From the NCBI GenBank assembly GCA_046590705.1, contig JBKJUK010000276.1, forward strand, positions 1-29,314: a stretch of 29,314 bases of DNA. Direction: 5' to 3'. Position 1 is the first letter of the stretch. Each line of letters starts with the position of its first letter. The DNA is from JBKJUK01 sp046590705. GTDB taxonomy: Bacteria > Acidobacteriota > Thermoanaerobaculia > Gp7-AA8. Below are positions 23,701-29,314 of the stretch, piece by piece. The position numbers and the translations under genes are program-made. Under the pieces are notes generated by a model. That model searched no databases, was not told where the DNA came from, and saw nothing but the letters and a program-made list of their open reading frames with translations.

Positions 23701-26074
23701 AACTATCGCTCTCACATTCCATGGCCTCGTTGGTCACGTAAAGGCCGTCGGCGAAAGGTGTATTGCTGACCGCACGTGTGAAAAGCAAATCGATCGTGTG
23801 CGTCTGATTGGCCGGGTCGTTGAACGACCCGTAGTTGAACTTCAGGCTGTTGGTCGCAGCATCGGTGCTGTACACCGGAGGCGGTGCAACGGAGAGAGTA
23901 TTTCCAGGACCGAGACAGCTGTTACCGACCGCGGGGATTCCGCACACAGAGTTGCCGAAGACACCGCCGGCCACTGAAAATGTCGGGACCGGCAACCAAT
24001 CCTGGATCGTCAGACTCTCGGCATCGCCGGATGGAATGACCTTCTTAAGCCTGAACGTGACCGCGTCGCCGGGGAAAACGTCCGGCCCCACTGCGCAGGG
24101 AGACGTGTTCGGCCCGCATAACTCGGCGCTGCCCCGCTTCACCGCATACACCGATTTCTCGAGCGGACCTTCCGCGATGAGTATCTTCACCGCACTGACA
24201 TCCACAGCGAAAAAACCGGTCGACGAAGGGATCGAGGGAGGAGGACAGGAACCGCCATTTGCGACGAGGGCGGCGTCCATCCGCACGCTGTTGGTCAGAG
24301 GATCGTCCTTGTCGACGAAAGCATCATGAGGAGGAGCTACCGGGCATTGGAAAGCGTCGCTGATCACCGTTCGAAACGTGATCGTGCCCGTGGCAGGCAC
24401 ATTCGAGAGAGGCGCCGCGGCATGACCGCCGGTCAGGATGCCACTCCTGTGTCGCCACGGACCAGTCGACCCGGCCAGACTGACCATGGCTGCCGAAATA
24501 CTGATGGCGAGTTTCGTGCGCGGGGGCGGCGCGCCCGCACTGCACGACAGAATGCTCTGCGTCCAGGCAGAGGCCGGAATCGGCCCGGAGGTCGTGCCAC
24601 ACTGGTCGGTCACGGTCAACATGAGCGATGAAGGAAGGATGGTCTGACCGTCCGAGAGTATATCCTCGACTTTCAAACCTCCGGCCGTCTTGAAGTCAGA
24701 GAGCTGGAAATTCAGACTGTATTGAAGTGTGTCGCCCGGAATCGGTTTTGTTGGAGGTGAGGCGCCACTCAGGTCCGCGACGGTCTTCTGAATCGCCACG
24801 CACTTATCAGCCAGCGTGTGATCGGCAGGCGTTACATCGCTCACCACATGCACCGGGCTCGTATCGCAGACGTCCAGTGGGGTCCAGTCCCCCTCAGCTC
24901 TGAAGTCGTTGATGGACTGAACAGAGGCGCAGGAATTCGACAGAATGAGATTGTTACCCGCATCCCGTTCGGGAACGAAAAACTCGAACACGATGCTGGC
25001 GTCCGGACCCGTTACCCCGGTGATCGAGGAGCACTTCAGGATCAGCCAGTTTGCTGCGCCGCTGTTGGCCTGGTCCGGTATCGGCAGTTGAACCGGCTGG
25101 AAACAGGACGTCGTGATAGGTAGCACTGCGTGAAATGCGAGGTTTCCCGGAAGACGATCCGTCACCGTCAGGTTTTGAATCGTCTGTCCATTCGCAATAT
25201 CCAGATTGATCTGATAGCGGCGCAGGAAATTCGGACCCGATACGGTCTCGTCCTCGGGACCGAGATACTTCTTGTTGACCAGGAAGATCGTGGTGACGGT
25301 CTGCTCCTGTGCAGCCCACAATGTGGAGTCGGTCTGTTGATTGAACGGCGGCACGCCCGAAACAACGTCGCTGACTACAGGCCAGTCGGGAGGGGCGTCC
25401 AATCCGGGTGTTGCACCGAAACGAAAGCCGCCGCGCGCGTAAATCTTCAACGGTGTGTTTACGTCCGCGCGGTTGCTCACACGAACCGTGACCTCTATGA
25501 CGATCTCCGGCTGCGTGGGATCGAAGCTTCCGAAAGGAAGCTCGAGCGTCACGAGTTGCGATCCGGCAGGAACCAGCACCGGAAGGATTCCAGGATACGG
25601 ATGGCTCAACGGGACCTTCAAAGGTAAGGGAACGCACGGCGCAAGACTCTGGTACGTCACCAGCGGCACCGGGCCGCCATTGACCTGGATGATGTTCGCC
25701 TTCACCAGGGTCATTCCGTCACAAAGACAGGCTGGCGTTTGCGGCGCTTTCAGAAGGTTCGCGCCCCCGGCATCAAGTACGAGATCGACGAATGGTCCGT
25801 GACCCATGACCGCGTTCGTGGACAGCGTGTTCCTGAACCTCACTCTGAAGGTTACATCCTCGCCGATCAGAACCTGTGCAGGCACGTCGGGGTTTGGAGG
25901 AGTCTGATCGAATCTCACCTGAGGCGCTGGAGCGATTGCAAACAGTGACGGTGCGTTGAGGCCCGCCAGAATGACTAGGAGTACGAGCGAGCGAATGAAG
26001 GGTCGGGCCACCGACCGACCGAAATAGAACCTCGTTCTCAGATTCTCGAATTGTTGCCACTTCCTCACATTCAT
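20717..26074 (-). CDS. Giant secreted DUF11-repeat surface protein with LamG domain
   Basis: A protein of about 1785 residues. A long basic N-region followed by a hydrophobic stretch (SLVLLVILAGLNAPSLFA) forms the export signal. Most of the length is beta-sandwich repeats of DUF11 and related type; the clearest copy reads IAMTKIAAAPSMTIGAAVAYTITLSNNGTATAFDVRLTDSLP in sense, and several others have TITxxNxG...DxLP variants. Residues about 1441-1677 are a LamG/concanavalin-like domain (WYPLDE, GGALYFTG, SIDAWVR, WFHVAVTVN, AIDELEIFGRALT). The last 108 residues are an SdrD-B-like repeat with DPNGNGSKDTGE, a calcium-site-like loop, and a basic tail. Surface adhesion or envelope structure is inferred. 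The ATG at 26074 lacks a ribosome-binding site; a TTG at 26092 has AGGAG 5 bases upstream and may be the true start. Confidence 0.88.
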   Translation of the reverse strand: MNVRKWQQFENLRTRFYFGRSVARPFIRSLVLLVILAGLNAPSLFAIAPAPQVRFDQTPPNPDVPAQVLIGEDVTFRVRFRNTLSTNAVMGHGPFVDLVLDAGGANLLKAPQTPACLCDGMTLVKANIIQVNGGPVPLVTYQSLAPCVPLPLKVPLSHPYPGILPVLVPAGSQLVTLELPFGSFDPTQPEIVIEVTVRVSNRADVNTPLKIYARGGFRFGATPGLDAPPDWPVVSDVVSGVPPFNQQTDSTLWAAQEQTVTTIFLVNKKYLGPEDETVSGPNFLRRYQINLDIANGQTIQNLTVTDRLPGNLAFHAVLPITTSCFQPVQLPIPDQANSGAANWLILKCSSITGVTGPDASIVFEFFVPERDAGNNLILSNSCASVQSINDFRAEGDWTPLDVCDTSPVHVVSDVTPADHTLADKCVAIQKTVADLSGASPPTKPIPGDTLQYSLNFQLSDFKTAGGLKVEDILSDGQTILPSSLMLTVTDQCGTTSGPIPASAWTQSILSCSAGAPPPRTKLAISISAAMVSLAGSTGPWRHRSGILTGGHAAAPLSNVPATGTITFRTVISDAFQCPVAPPHDAFVDKDDPLTNSVRMDAALVANGGSCPPPSIPSSTGFFAVDVSAVKILIAEGPLEKSVYAVKRGSAELCGPNTSPCAVGPDVFPGDAVTFRLKKVIPSGDAESLTIQDWLPVPTFSVAGGVFGNSVCGIPAVGNSCLGPGNTLSVAPPPVYSTDAATNSLKFNYGSFNDPANQTHTIDLLFTRAVSNTPFADGLYVTNEAMECESDSFGVTICQTAIAQVHVREPVLRITKGVVAGNTQNAVFSPTQVGPVPFSLPGSSCRRFSGTINSANLAVTPINSNVSGLDAYDCITFAIVVENRGGSPAYDIKLRDIFPLDASSNLECFDPNFATFCVTDGTGAPLPFTAGSGFLNGNNPITLQNPLPGLNSSGSNIVVITFDACVIREIKPRCCDNIAKVDSYSSTPGGPDFVGGNFGGPFQDTGQLCVLPRATKLIKTTSESHTAGTPSGAPVSPEQLAIGEVVRYRLEVVVPESVSPNNYKLQEFLPAGLSYLPGTAIVTTITSGITASSAVPIVTGGPFNCAGGSPLFDFGNVTNSNNNATQELIVLEFNALVCNSASNQNGAARINSFAVLVNGQQVAANSVAAVVVEPNIAMTKIAAAPSMTIGAAVAYTITLSNNGTATAFDVRLTDSLPACLTNLSNVQINTSGAVTGLMNSTLGSNLLLTVGSIPVNGSVTLQYSASLKCLDCSQLLNSAKVTWTSLPGIQGTTVNTTNSPTPGTSGLPDGERESSGGVNDYAAVASAGLCCLQVSNPSTSCNANNSFTHTFTVTNFSSATVSAINLSAISPMNMILTPGSIAIPPLAPGASTTVSVTISGPGVVSGTTVCFNVRLVGPGGVVCEVRQCITLPGCCVAPPRTMVVWYPLDELQGATVINDIAPQTGGTFVNNLGTPVPGPLGTGAGAGPRPVAGQVGGALYFTGQPYIAVPLQNDLNFIVGSFSIDAWVRAVGCGPGFLSPIVDKFDTSTNTGYALYLEQPTAGSAVIKLRVNGSTFTSSTSFTANANPVTNTGSWFHVAVTVNASTGVGTFYLNGVPTGATFPAAAAPVMSTVPLWIGQIRPLGSRCEIAIDELEIFGRALTQAEVQSISNAGSGGKCRSGIICVTKFEDPNGNGSKDTGEPQLPAWTFNVSNSSGIQIGAITTNSAGKLPTCLAVPPGPHTITEVLQPGWTPTTPNPQTVTALPGQTINLSFGNKQGKRLRAPRR

Positions 26075-26256
26075 TTCGTCAGCAATAGGCAATGGAACTC
26101 CTCGCAATCACACCTACCATACAGCAGTGTTCGCTAATTGAGGTCATCCCCGCACCCTCGCTCAAACGCAGGTCACGATCGTGGATTCAATCTCCCGGAC
26201 GTATCGAAAAACCTCCCCTTCCCCGCACCTGTAACTGAAATGCACCGCTTCATCGG

Positions 26257-26284
26257 TTGACTTCCGAAATGAAGATCCTATACT
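26257..26284 (+). promoter_or_regulatory. Sigma-70-like promoter of the feo operon
   Basis: TTGACT (26257-26262) and TATACT (26279-26284) are separated by 16 bases. This is the best sigma-70-type match in the window. The start of transcription would be near 26291, at the edge of the palindrome at 26293-26307. Confidence 0.6.
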
Positions 26285-26292
26285 CAGCGTTC

Positions 26293-26307
26293 TGAGATTA
26301 AGTCTCA
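26293..26307. promoter_or_regulatory. Palindromic operator candidate (Fur- or DtxR-type)
   Basis: TGAGA-TTAAG-TCTCA is a 15-base palindrome directly after the feo -10 element. Against the Fur 7-1-7 consensus variant TGAGAATnATTCTCA it matches 12 of 14 fixed positions. A regulator bound here would block the promoter, as expected for iron repression. The operon itself encodes a DtxR-type protein, so the binding protein could be that one rather than Fur. Confidence 0.5.
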
Positions 26308-26313
26308 ATTGAA

Positions 26314-26403
26314 ATGCTCGACACCCTTCACAGCTCAGCCTCGGAAACAGCGGACGACATAGAGCAGACAATACTGCCCTCCAGCCGCAGGCTCAGCCAG
26401 TGA
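26314..26403 (+). CDS. Possible 29-residue leader ORF of feoB
   Basis: An ATG at 26314, about 23 bases after the predicted transcription start, opens a 29-codon frame starting MLDTLHSS and ending SRRLSQ. Its TGA stop overlaps the feoB GTG start in GTGA. feoB has no ribosome-binding site of its own, so translational coupling to this ORF would explain its expression. The leader ORF itself also lacks a clear ribosome-binding site, and no homologue is known to me. It may be a chance frame. Confidence 0.3.
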   Translation: MLDTLHSSASETADDIEQTILPSSRRLSQ

Positions 26404-28466
26404 GAGGGCATGGGCTGGCTAGCGCTGTTCCTGTCGAAGATCTTCGACGCCTGATCCTGGTAGGGAACCCCAACGTCGGTAAGTCGGTCATCTTCGGCGC
26501 GCTCACCGGCCGGTATGTCACGGTCTCCAACTATCCCGGCACCACCGTCGAGATGACCTCCGGAGTCGCCGACGTGCTGGGACAGAAACGGGAAATCATC
26601 GACACACCCGGCACCAACAGCCTTATCCCGCAATCGGAAGACGAAAAAGTCACCAGGGATGTGCTTCTCATGTCGCCGGGCGCCGAGATCATTCAGGTCG
26701 GCGACATCAAGAACCTCCGCCGCACCGTGCTGCTCTCGCTGCAGCTGGCCGAATACGGACTTCCCTTCACTCTCTGCCTGAATATGGCCGACGAGGCCAA
26801 AGCTCGCGGCATCAAAGTGGACATCGAGCGGCTCACCGAAGCTCTCGGGATTTCCGTCGTACCTACATCCGCTGTACGCAGAGTCGGTCTCGATCGCCTC
26901 CGTCGCGAAGCGCTACAACCAAGGGCCTCGTCGTATCGCGTCACCTACAGCCCGGTCATCGAAGAAGGGATCGCGGCCATTTCCGCGCTACTTCCGGAAA
27001 CCGGCTTCGAACGTCGCGCCATCGCCCTGGCCATCGTTGCCGGCGACGAGACCATCGTCCCCTTTCTCGACACCAAAGTGGACTCGAAAACCATGCGCGC
27101 CTTCGATGCCATTCGCGAAGGACTGCAGACACGGCTCTCCGAACCTCTTCCCTACCTCATCAACCGCGACCGCTTGAACGAAGTCGACAAGCTGCTCGCC
27201 GACATCTACTCAGCCCCCCGCCAGAGCGTCGGAACATTCAAAATCTGGCTGGGCGCCATCACCATGCATCCGATCTGGGGTATCCCATTCCTCGGTCTGG
27301 TTCTCGTCTTCGCCTGGTGGTTCGTCGGGAAAATCGGAGCAGGAGATATCGTCGACTTTTTCGAGAACACGCTTTTCAACGGATGGATCAATCCCTTCGT
27401 CATCCGCGGCTTCGACGCAGTGTTCCAGTTCCCGCATCAACACGTGTTCGAAGAAGGCGCCATCACTGCCGTCTATAAGGCCACGGCATCCGCAGAGGGA
27501 TGGCAGGTCGCCGCACGCTTCGTACACGACCTGATCATCGGCCCTTATGGCGTGCTTACCATGGCACTCACGTATGCCATTGCCATCGTGCTGCCGGTTG
27601 TCGGCACGTTCTTCATCTTCTTCGGCCTGCTCGAGGACTCCGGCTACCTTCCGCGACTGGCGGTCATGGTGAACAGAGTCTTCAAACTGATGGGACTCAA
27701 CGGCAAGGCCGTTCTACCAATGGTCCTCGGCCTCGGGTGCGACACGATGGCTACACTCACCACGCGCATCCTGGAAACGAAAAAAGAACGCGTCATCGTG
27801 ACACTGCTGCTGGCCCTTGGTGTTCCCTGCTCCGCGCAGCTGGGAGTGATCATGGCCATGCTCGGCGCGCTCAGCTTCAAGGCCACGCTGATCTGGCTGA
27901 GTGTGGTGGTCGGCACCATCTTCCTCGTGGGCTGGCTCTCAGCGCAGCTCATCAAGGGCGAGCCGTCTGACTTCGTACTCGAACTGCCGCCGATTCGTGT
28001 TCCCAAGATCTCTAACATTCTCATCAAGGTTCTGGCGCGTGTGGAGTGGTATCTCAAGGAAGCGGTCCCGCTCTTTGTCATTGGGACGCTGATCCTCTAC
28101 GCGCTCGATGCCACCGGCCTGCTGATTTACTTTCAGAAGGCCATTTCGCCACTCGTGGTCGGAGTTCTCGACCTGCCTTTCGAAGCGGCCAATGCCTTCC
28201 TGATCGGATTCCTGCGGCGTGACTACGGTGCAGCGGGCCTGTTCGTCATGCAGAAGAACAACCAGCTCGATCCGATCCAGACCGTGGTCGCGCTCACGGT
28301 CATCACGCTTTTCATTCCCTGCATCGCGAACTTCTTCATGATGATCAAAGAGCGCGGCATGAAGAGCGCGCTTTACATGACCGCCTTCATCATTCCCTAC
28401 GCCTTCGGCATCGGCTGGATGATGACCTGGCTCCTTCATTACTTTCAAGTGAATCTGGCGGGATGA
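26400..28466 (+). CDS. feoB: Ferrous iron transporter FeoB
   Basis: A 688-residue inner-membrane Fe(II) uptake protein. The N-terminal G domain has G1 GNPNVGKS (about 22-29), G2-region NYPGTT, G3 DTPGTNSL, G4 LNMADEAK and G5-like TSA. The C-terminal half holds membrane segments with two Gate-type regions containing GLGCDTMATLTTR and GVPCSAQLGV, the conserved cysteines expected in FeoB. It is somewhat shorter than the E. coli protein (773 residues). The start is GTG without a ribosome-binding site, overlapping a possible leader ORF. No separate feoA precedes it; a FeoA-like domain is fused to the downstream regulator. Iron-dependent repression through 26293-26307 is inferred. Confidence 0.95.
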   Translation: MRGHGLASAVPVEDLRRLILVGNPNVGKSVIFGALTGRYVTVSNYPGTTVEMTSGVADVLGQKREIIDTPGTNSLIPQSEDEKVTRDVLLMSPGAEIIQVGDIKNLRRTVLLSLQLAEYGLPFTLCLNMADEAKARGIKVDIERLTEALGISVVPTSAVRRVGLDRLRREALQPRASSYRVTYSPVIEEGIAAISALLPETGFERRAIALAIVAGDETIVPFLDTKVDSKTMRAFDAIREGLQTRLSEPLPYLINRDRLNEVDKLLADIYSAPRQSVGTFKIWLGAITMHPIWGIPFLGLVLVFAWWFVGKIGAGDIVDFFENTLFNGWINPFVIRGFDAVFQFPHQHVFEEGAITAVYKATASAEGWQVAARFVHDLIIGPYGVLTMALTYAIAIVLPVVGTFFIFFGLLEDSGYLPRLAVMVNRVFKLMGLNGKAVLPMVLGLGCDTMATLTTRILETKKERVIVTLLLALGVPCSAQLGVIMAMLGALSFKATLIWLSVVVGTIFLVGWLSAQLIKGEPSDFVLELPPIRVPKISNILIKVLARVEWYLKEAVPLFVIGTLILYALDATGLLIYFQKAISPLVVGVLDLPFEAANAFLIGFLRRDYGAAGLFVMQKNNQLDPIQTVVALTVITLFIPCIANFFMMIKERGMKSALYMTAFIIPYAFGIGWMMTWLLHYFQVNLAG

Positions 28467-28467
28467 C

Positions 28468-28683
28468 ATGAGTACAAATCCGAGTTACACCTGCCCTCTC
28501 TGCTCGAACTCATTCGGCCACAATGGCGAAGTCTGTCACTCGAGCTGTCCAATGTCCCGCGGCTGCAAAATGATCAAGTGCCCTCGCTGCAACTACGAGT
28601 TCGTCGAGGAGAGTTCGATCGTGAACTTCTTCCGCAAAGTCTTCAAACGGCGAGAGCCGGAGGAAACGGTGAATCTGCCATGA
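28468..28683 (+). CDS. Small Cys-rich zinc-ribbon-like protein of the feo operon
   Basis: A 71-residue protein with seven cysteines (9, 12, 23, 27, 33, 38, 41). Two knuckles, TCPLCSNSF and KCPRCNYEF, flank CHSSCPMSRGC. The C-terminal 25 residues are charged and basic (NFFRKVFKRREPEE). Similar CHxxCPMxxGC proteins are, to my knowledge, found next to feoB in several Gram-negative phyla, but their role is not established. Metal or Fe-S binding is likely from the cysteines. The ATG lies 1 base after the feoB stop, and its own stop overlaps the next gene in ATGA, so it is co-translated with both. Confidence 0.85.
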   Translation: MSTNPSYTCPLCSNSFGHNGEVCHSSCPMSRGCKMIKCPRCNYEFVEESSIVNFFRKVFKRREPEETVNLP

Positions 28684-29314
28684 TGATCCACCCGGTAACT
28701 GACGAGATTCTGGAGCGGCTCTGGTGCATTCGTGAAGAAGGCGGCTCCGTATCATCAGCAGACCAGCTCGAGCTTCCCAACGACGGCAGCGAACTGGCGC
28801 TGGCCCTCGAGGAACTCGTTGCCATCCATGCCATCCGCATGGGCGCGAACATCGAACTGCTCGACAGCGGCGCTGAACGCGGCCGCGGAATCGTTCGCCG
28901 ACACCGCCTCGCTGAGATTCTCTTCATGGAAGTGCTCGACGTCGATGCGAAGGACGCTGAAGCGTCGGCTTGCGAATTCGAACACATGCTCTCCGAGCGA
29001 GTCGTCGATCGCGTCTGCACCTTCCTTGGACATCCACCGAAATGTCCGCATGGAAAGCCGATGCCGCAGGGAAGCTGCTGTCACAAGTTCGATCGCAAGG
29101 TCGATCCACTGATCATGCGGCTATTCGACCTGCCCATCGCGTCCTCGGGGAAGATCGTGTTCATCGCCCCGAAGAATCCGGCCCGGTTAAACCGCCTGGC
29201 GAATCTGGGAGTCATTCCCGGCACCAGCATCCGTCTCCTCCAGCGAAAACCTTCCATCGTCATCGACTGCGGCGAAACCGCGATCGCTCTGGAAGAAGAG
29301 ATCGCCTACGAAAT
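28680..29314 (+). CDS. DtxR-family metalloregulator fused to FeoA-like domain (partial)
   Basis: At least 211 residues, cut by the window end. The N-terminal winged-helix region (1-72) is short and diverged. Residues 73-118 match the DtxR dimerisation and metal domain: H75, E79, C98, E101 and H102 correspond to DtxR H79, E83, C102, E105 and H106, while the DtxR H98 position is Glu. CPHGKPMPQGSCC (122-134) follows, with two extra cysteines. Residues about 155-211 form a FeoA/SH3-like domain (LANLGVIPGTSIRLLQRKPSIVIDCG). It likely senses Fe(II) and controls feoB, with the FeoA part possibly contacting FeoB. It overlaps the Cys-rich gene by 4 bases (ATGA). The 3' end is not in the window. Confidence 0.88.
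   Translation, partial: MMIHPVTDEILERLWCIREEGGSVSSADQLELPNDGSELALALEELVAIHAIRMGANIELLDSGAERGRGIVRRHRLAEILFMEVLDVDAKDAEASACEFEHMLSERVVDRVCTFLGHPPKCPHGKPMPQGSCCHKFDRKVDPLIMRLFDLPIASSGKIVFIAPKNPARLNRLANLGVIPGTSIRLLQRKPSIVIDCGETAIALEEEIAYE

Larger units (their letters stand above)
26108..26399. other. Divergent control region of surface-protein gene and feo operon
   Basis: 292 bases between divergent genes. The right half carries a clear promoter, a palindrome and a possible leader ORF for feoB, listed separately. The left half should contain the promoter of the surface-protein gene, but no convincing hexamer pair was found. Confidence 0.7.

Noticed and set aside
24954..25637. Long frames in other phases inside the giant surface-protein gene
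   Set aside because: They are shadows of a codon-biased gene. Their composition (Arg/Ser/Gly-rich, no domains) is typical of out-of-frame translation.

Overview
The window looks like a chromosomal segment of a Gram-negative, moderately GC-rich bacterium, most likely an Acidobacteriota or a related environmental lineage. This is inferred from three things: the mix of housekeeping genes (ftsK, recX-alaS, pilT) with secreted proteins of a style common in that phylum; an isobutyryl-CoA-mutase-like enzyme; and abundant short palindromic repeats between genes. No rRNA, tRNA, CRISPR array, transposase or phage gene was seen. About 21 genes are supported; the first 92 bases are non-coding and the last gene runs off the right edge.

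Layout. 93-3231 holds small genes: an ArsN2-like acetyltransferase, a SIMPL-domain secreted protein, a single-cluster ferredoxin, a stand-alone receiver protein, and an overlapping pair made of a small membrane protein and a Cys-rich exported protein. 3346-5451 is a UvrD/Rep helicase. 5868-8396 (minus) is FtsK. 8753-9790 (minus) is a secreted protein ending in a CuA-type copper domain. 9848-12995 (minus) is a tightly overlapping three-gene unit: SAM methyltransferase, degenerate crotonase-like protein, and an acyl-CoA mutase large subunit with the isobutyryl-CoA mutase active-site pair. 13603-16892 (minus) is recX followed by alaS. 17191-18369 (minus) is PilT. 18521-20447 holds an esterase, a membrane protein and a VOC protein. 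20717-26074 (minus) is a surface protein of about 1785 residues with DUF11-type repeats, LamG and SdrD-B-like domains. 26257-29314 is a ferrous-iron operon: promoter, palindromic operator candidate, possible leader ORF, feoB, a Cys-rich zinc-ribbon-like protein, and a DtxR-FeoA fusion regulator cut by the window end.

The gaps between genes are filled by at least four families of inverted repeats. Three families occur twice in this window, and one large palindromic element occurs once (13194-13516). They resemble REP/BIME or MITE-type elements. One copy lies just upstream of ftsK and creates a false N-terminal extension of its reading frame.

The best candidates for new biology are the CuA-domain fusion protein, the methyltransferase/pseudo-crotonase/mutase unit, the Cys-rich exported protein with its membrane partner, and the control region of the feo operon. 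No obviously new defence or mobile system was found.
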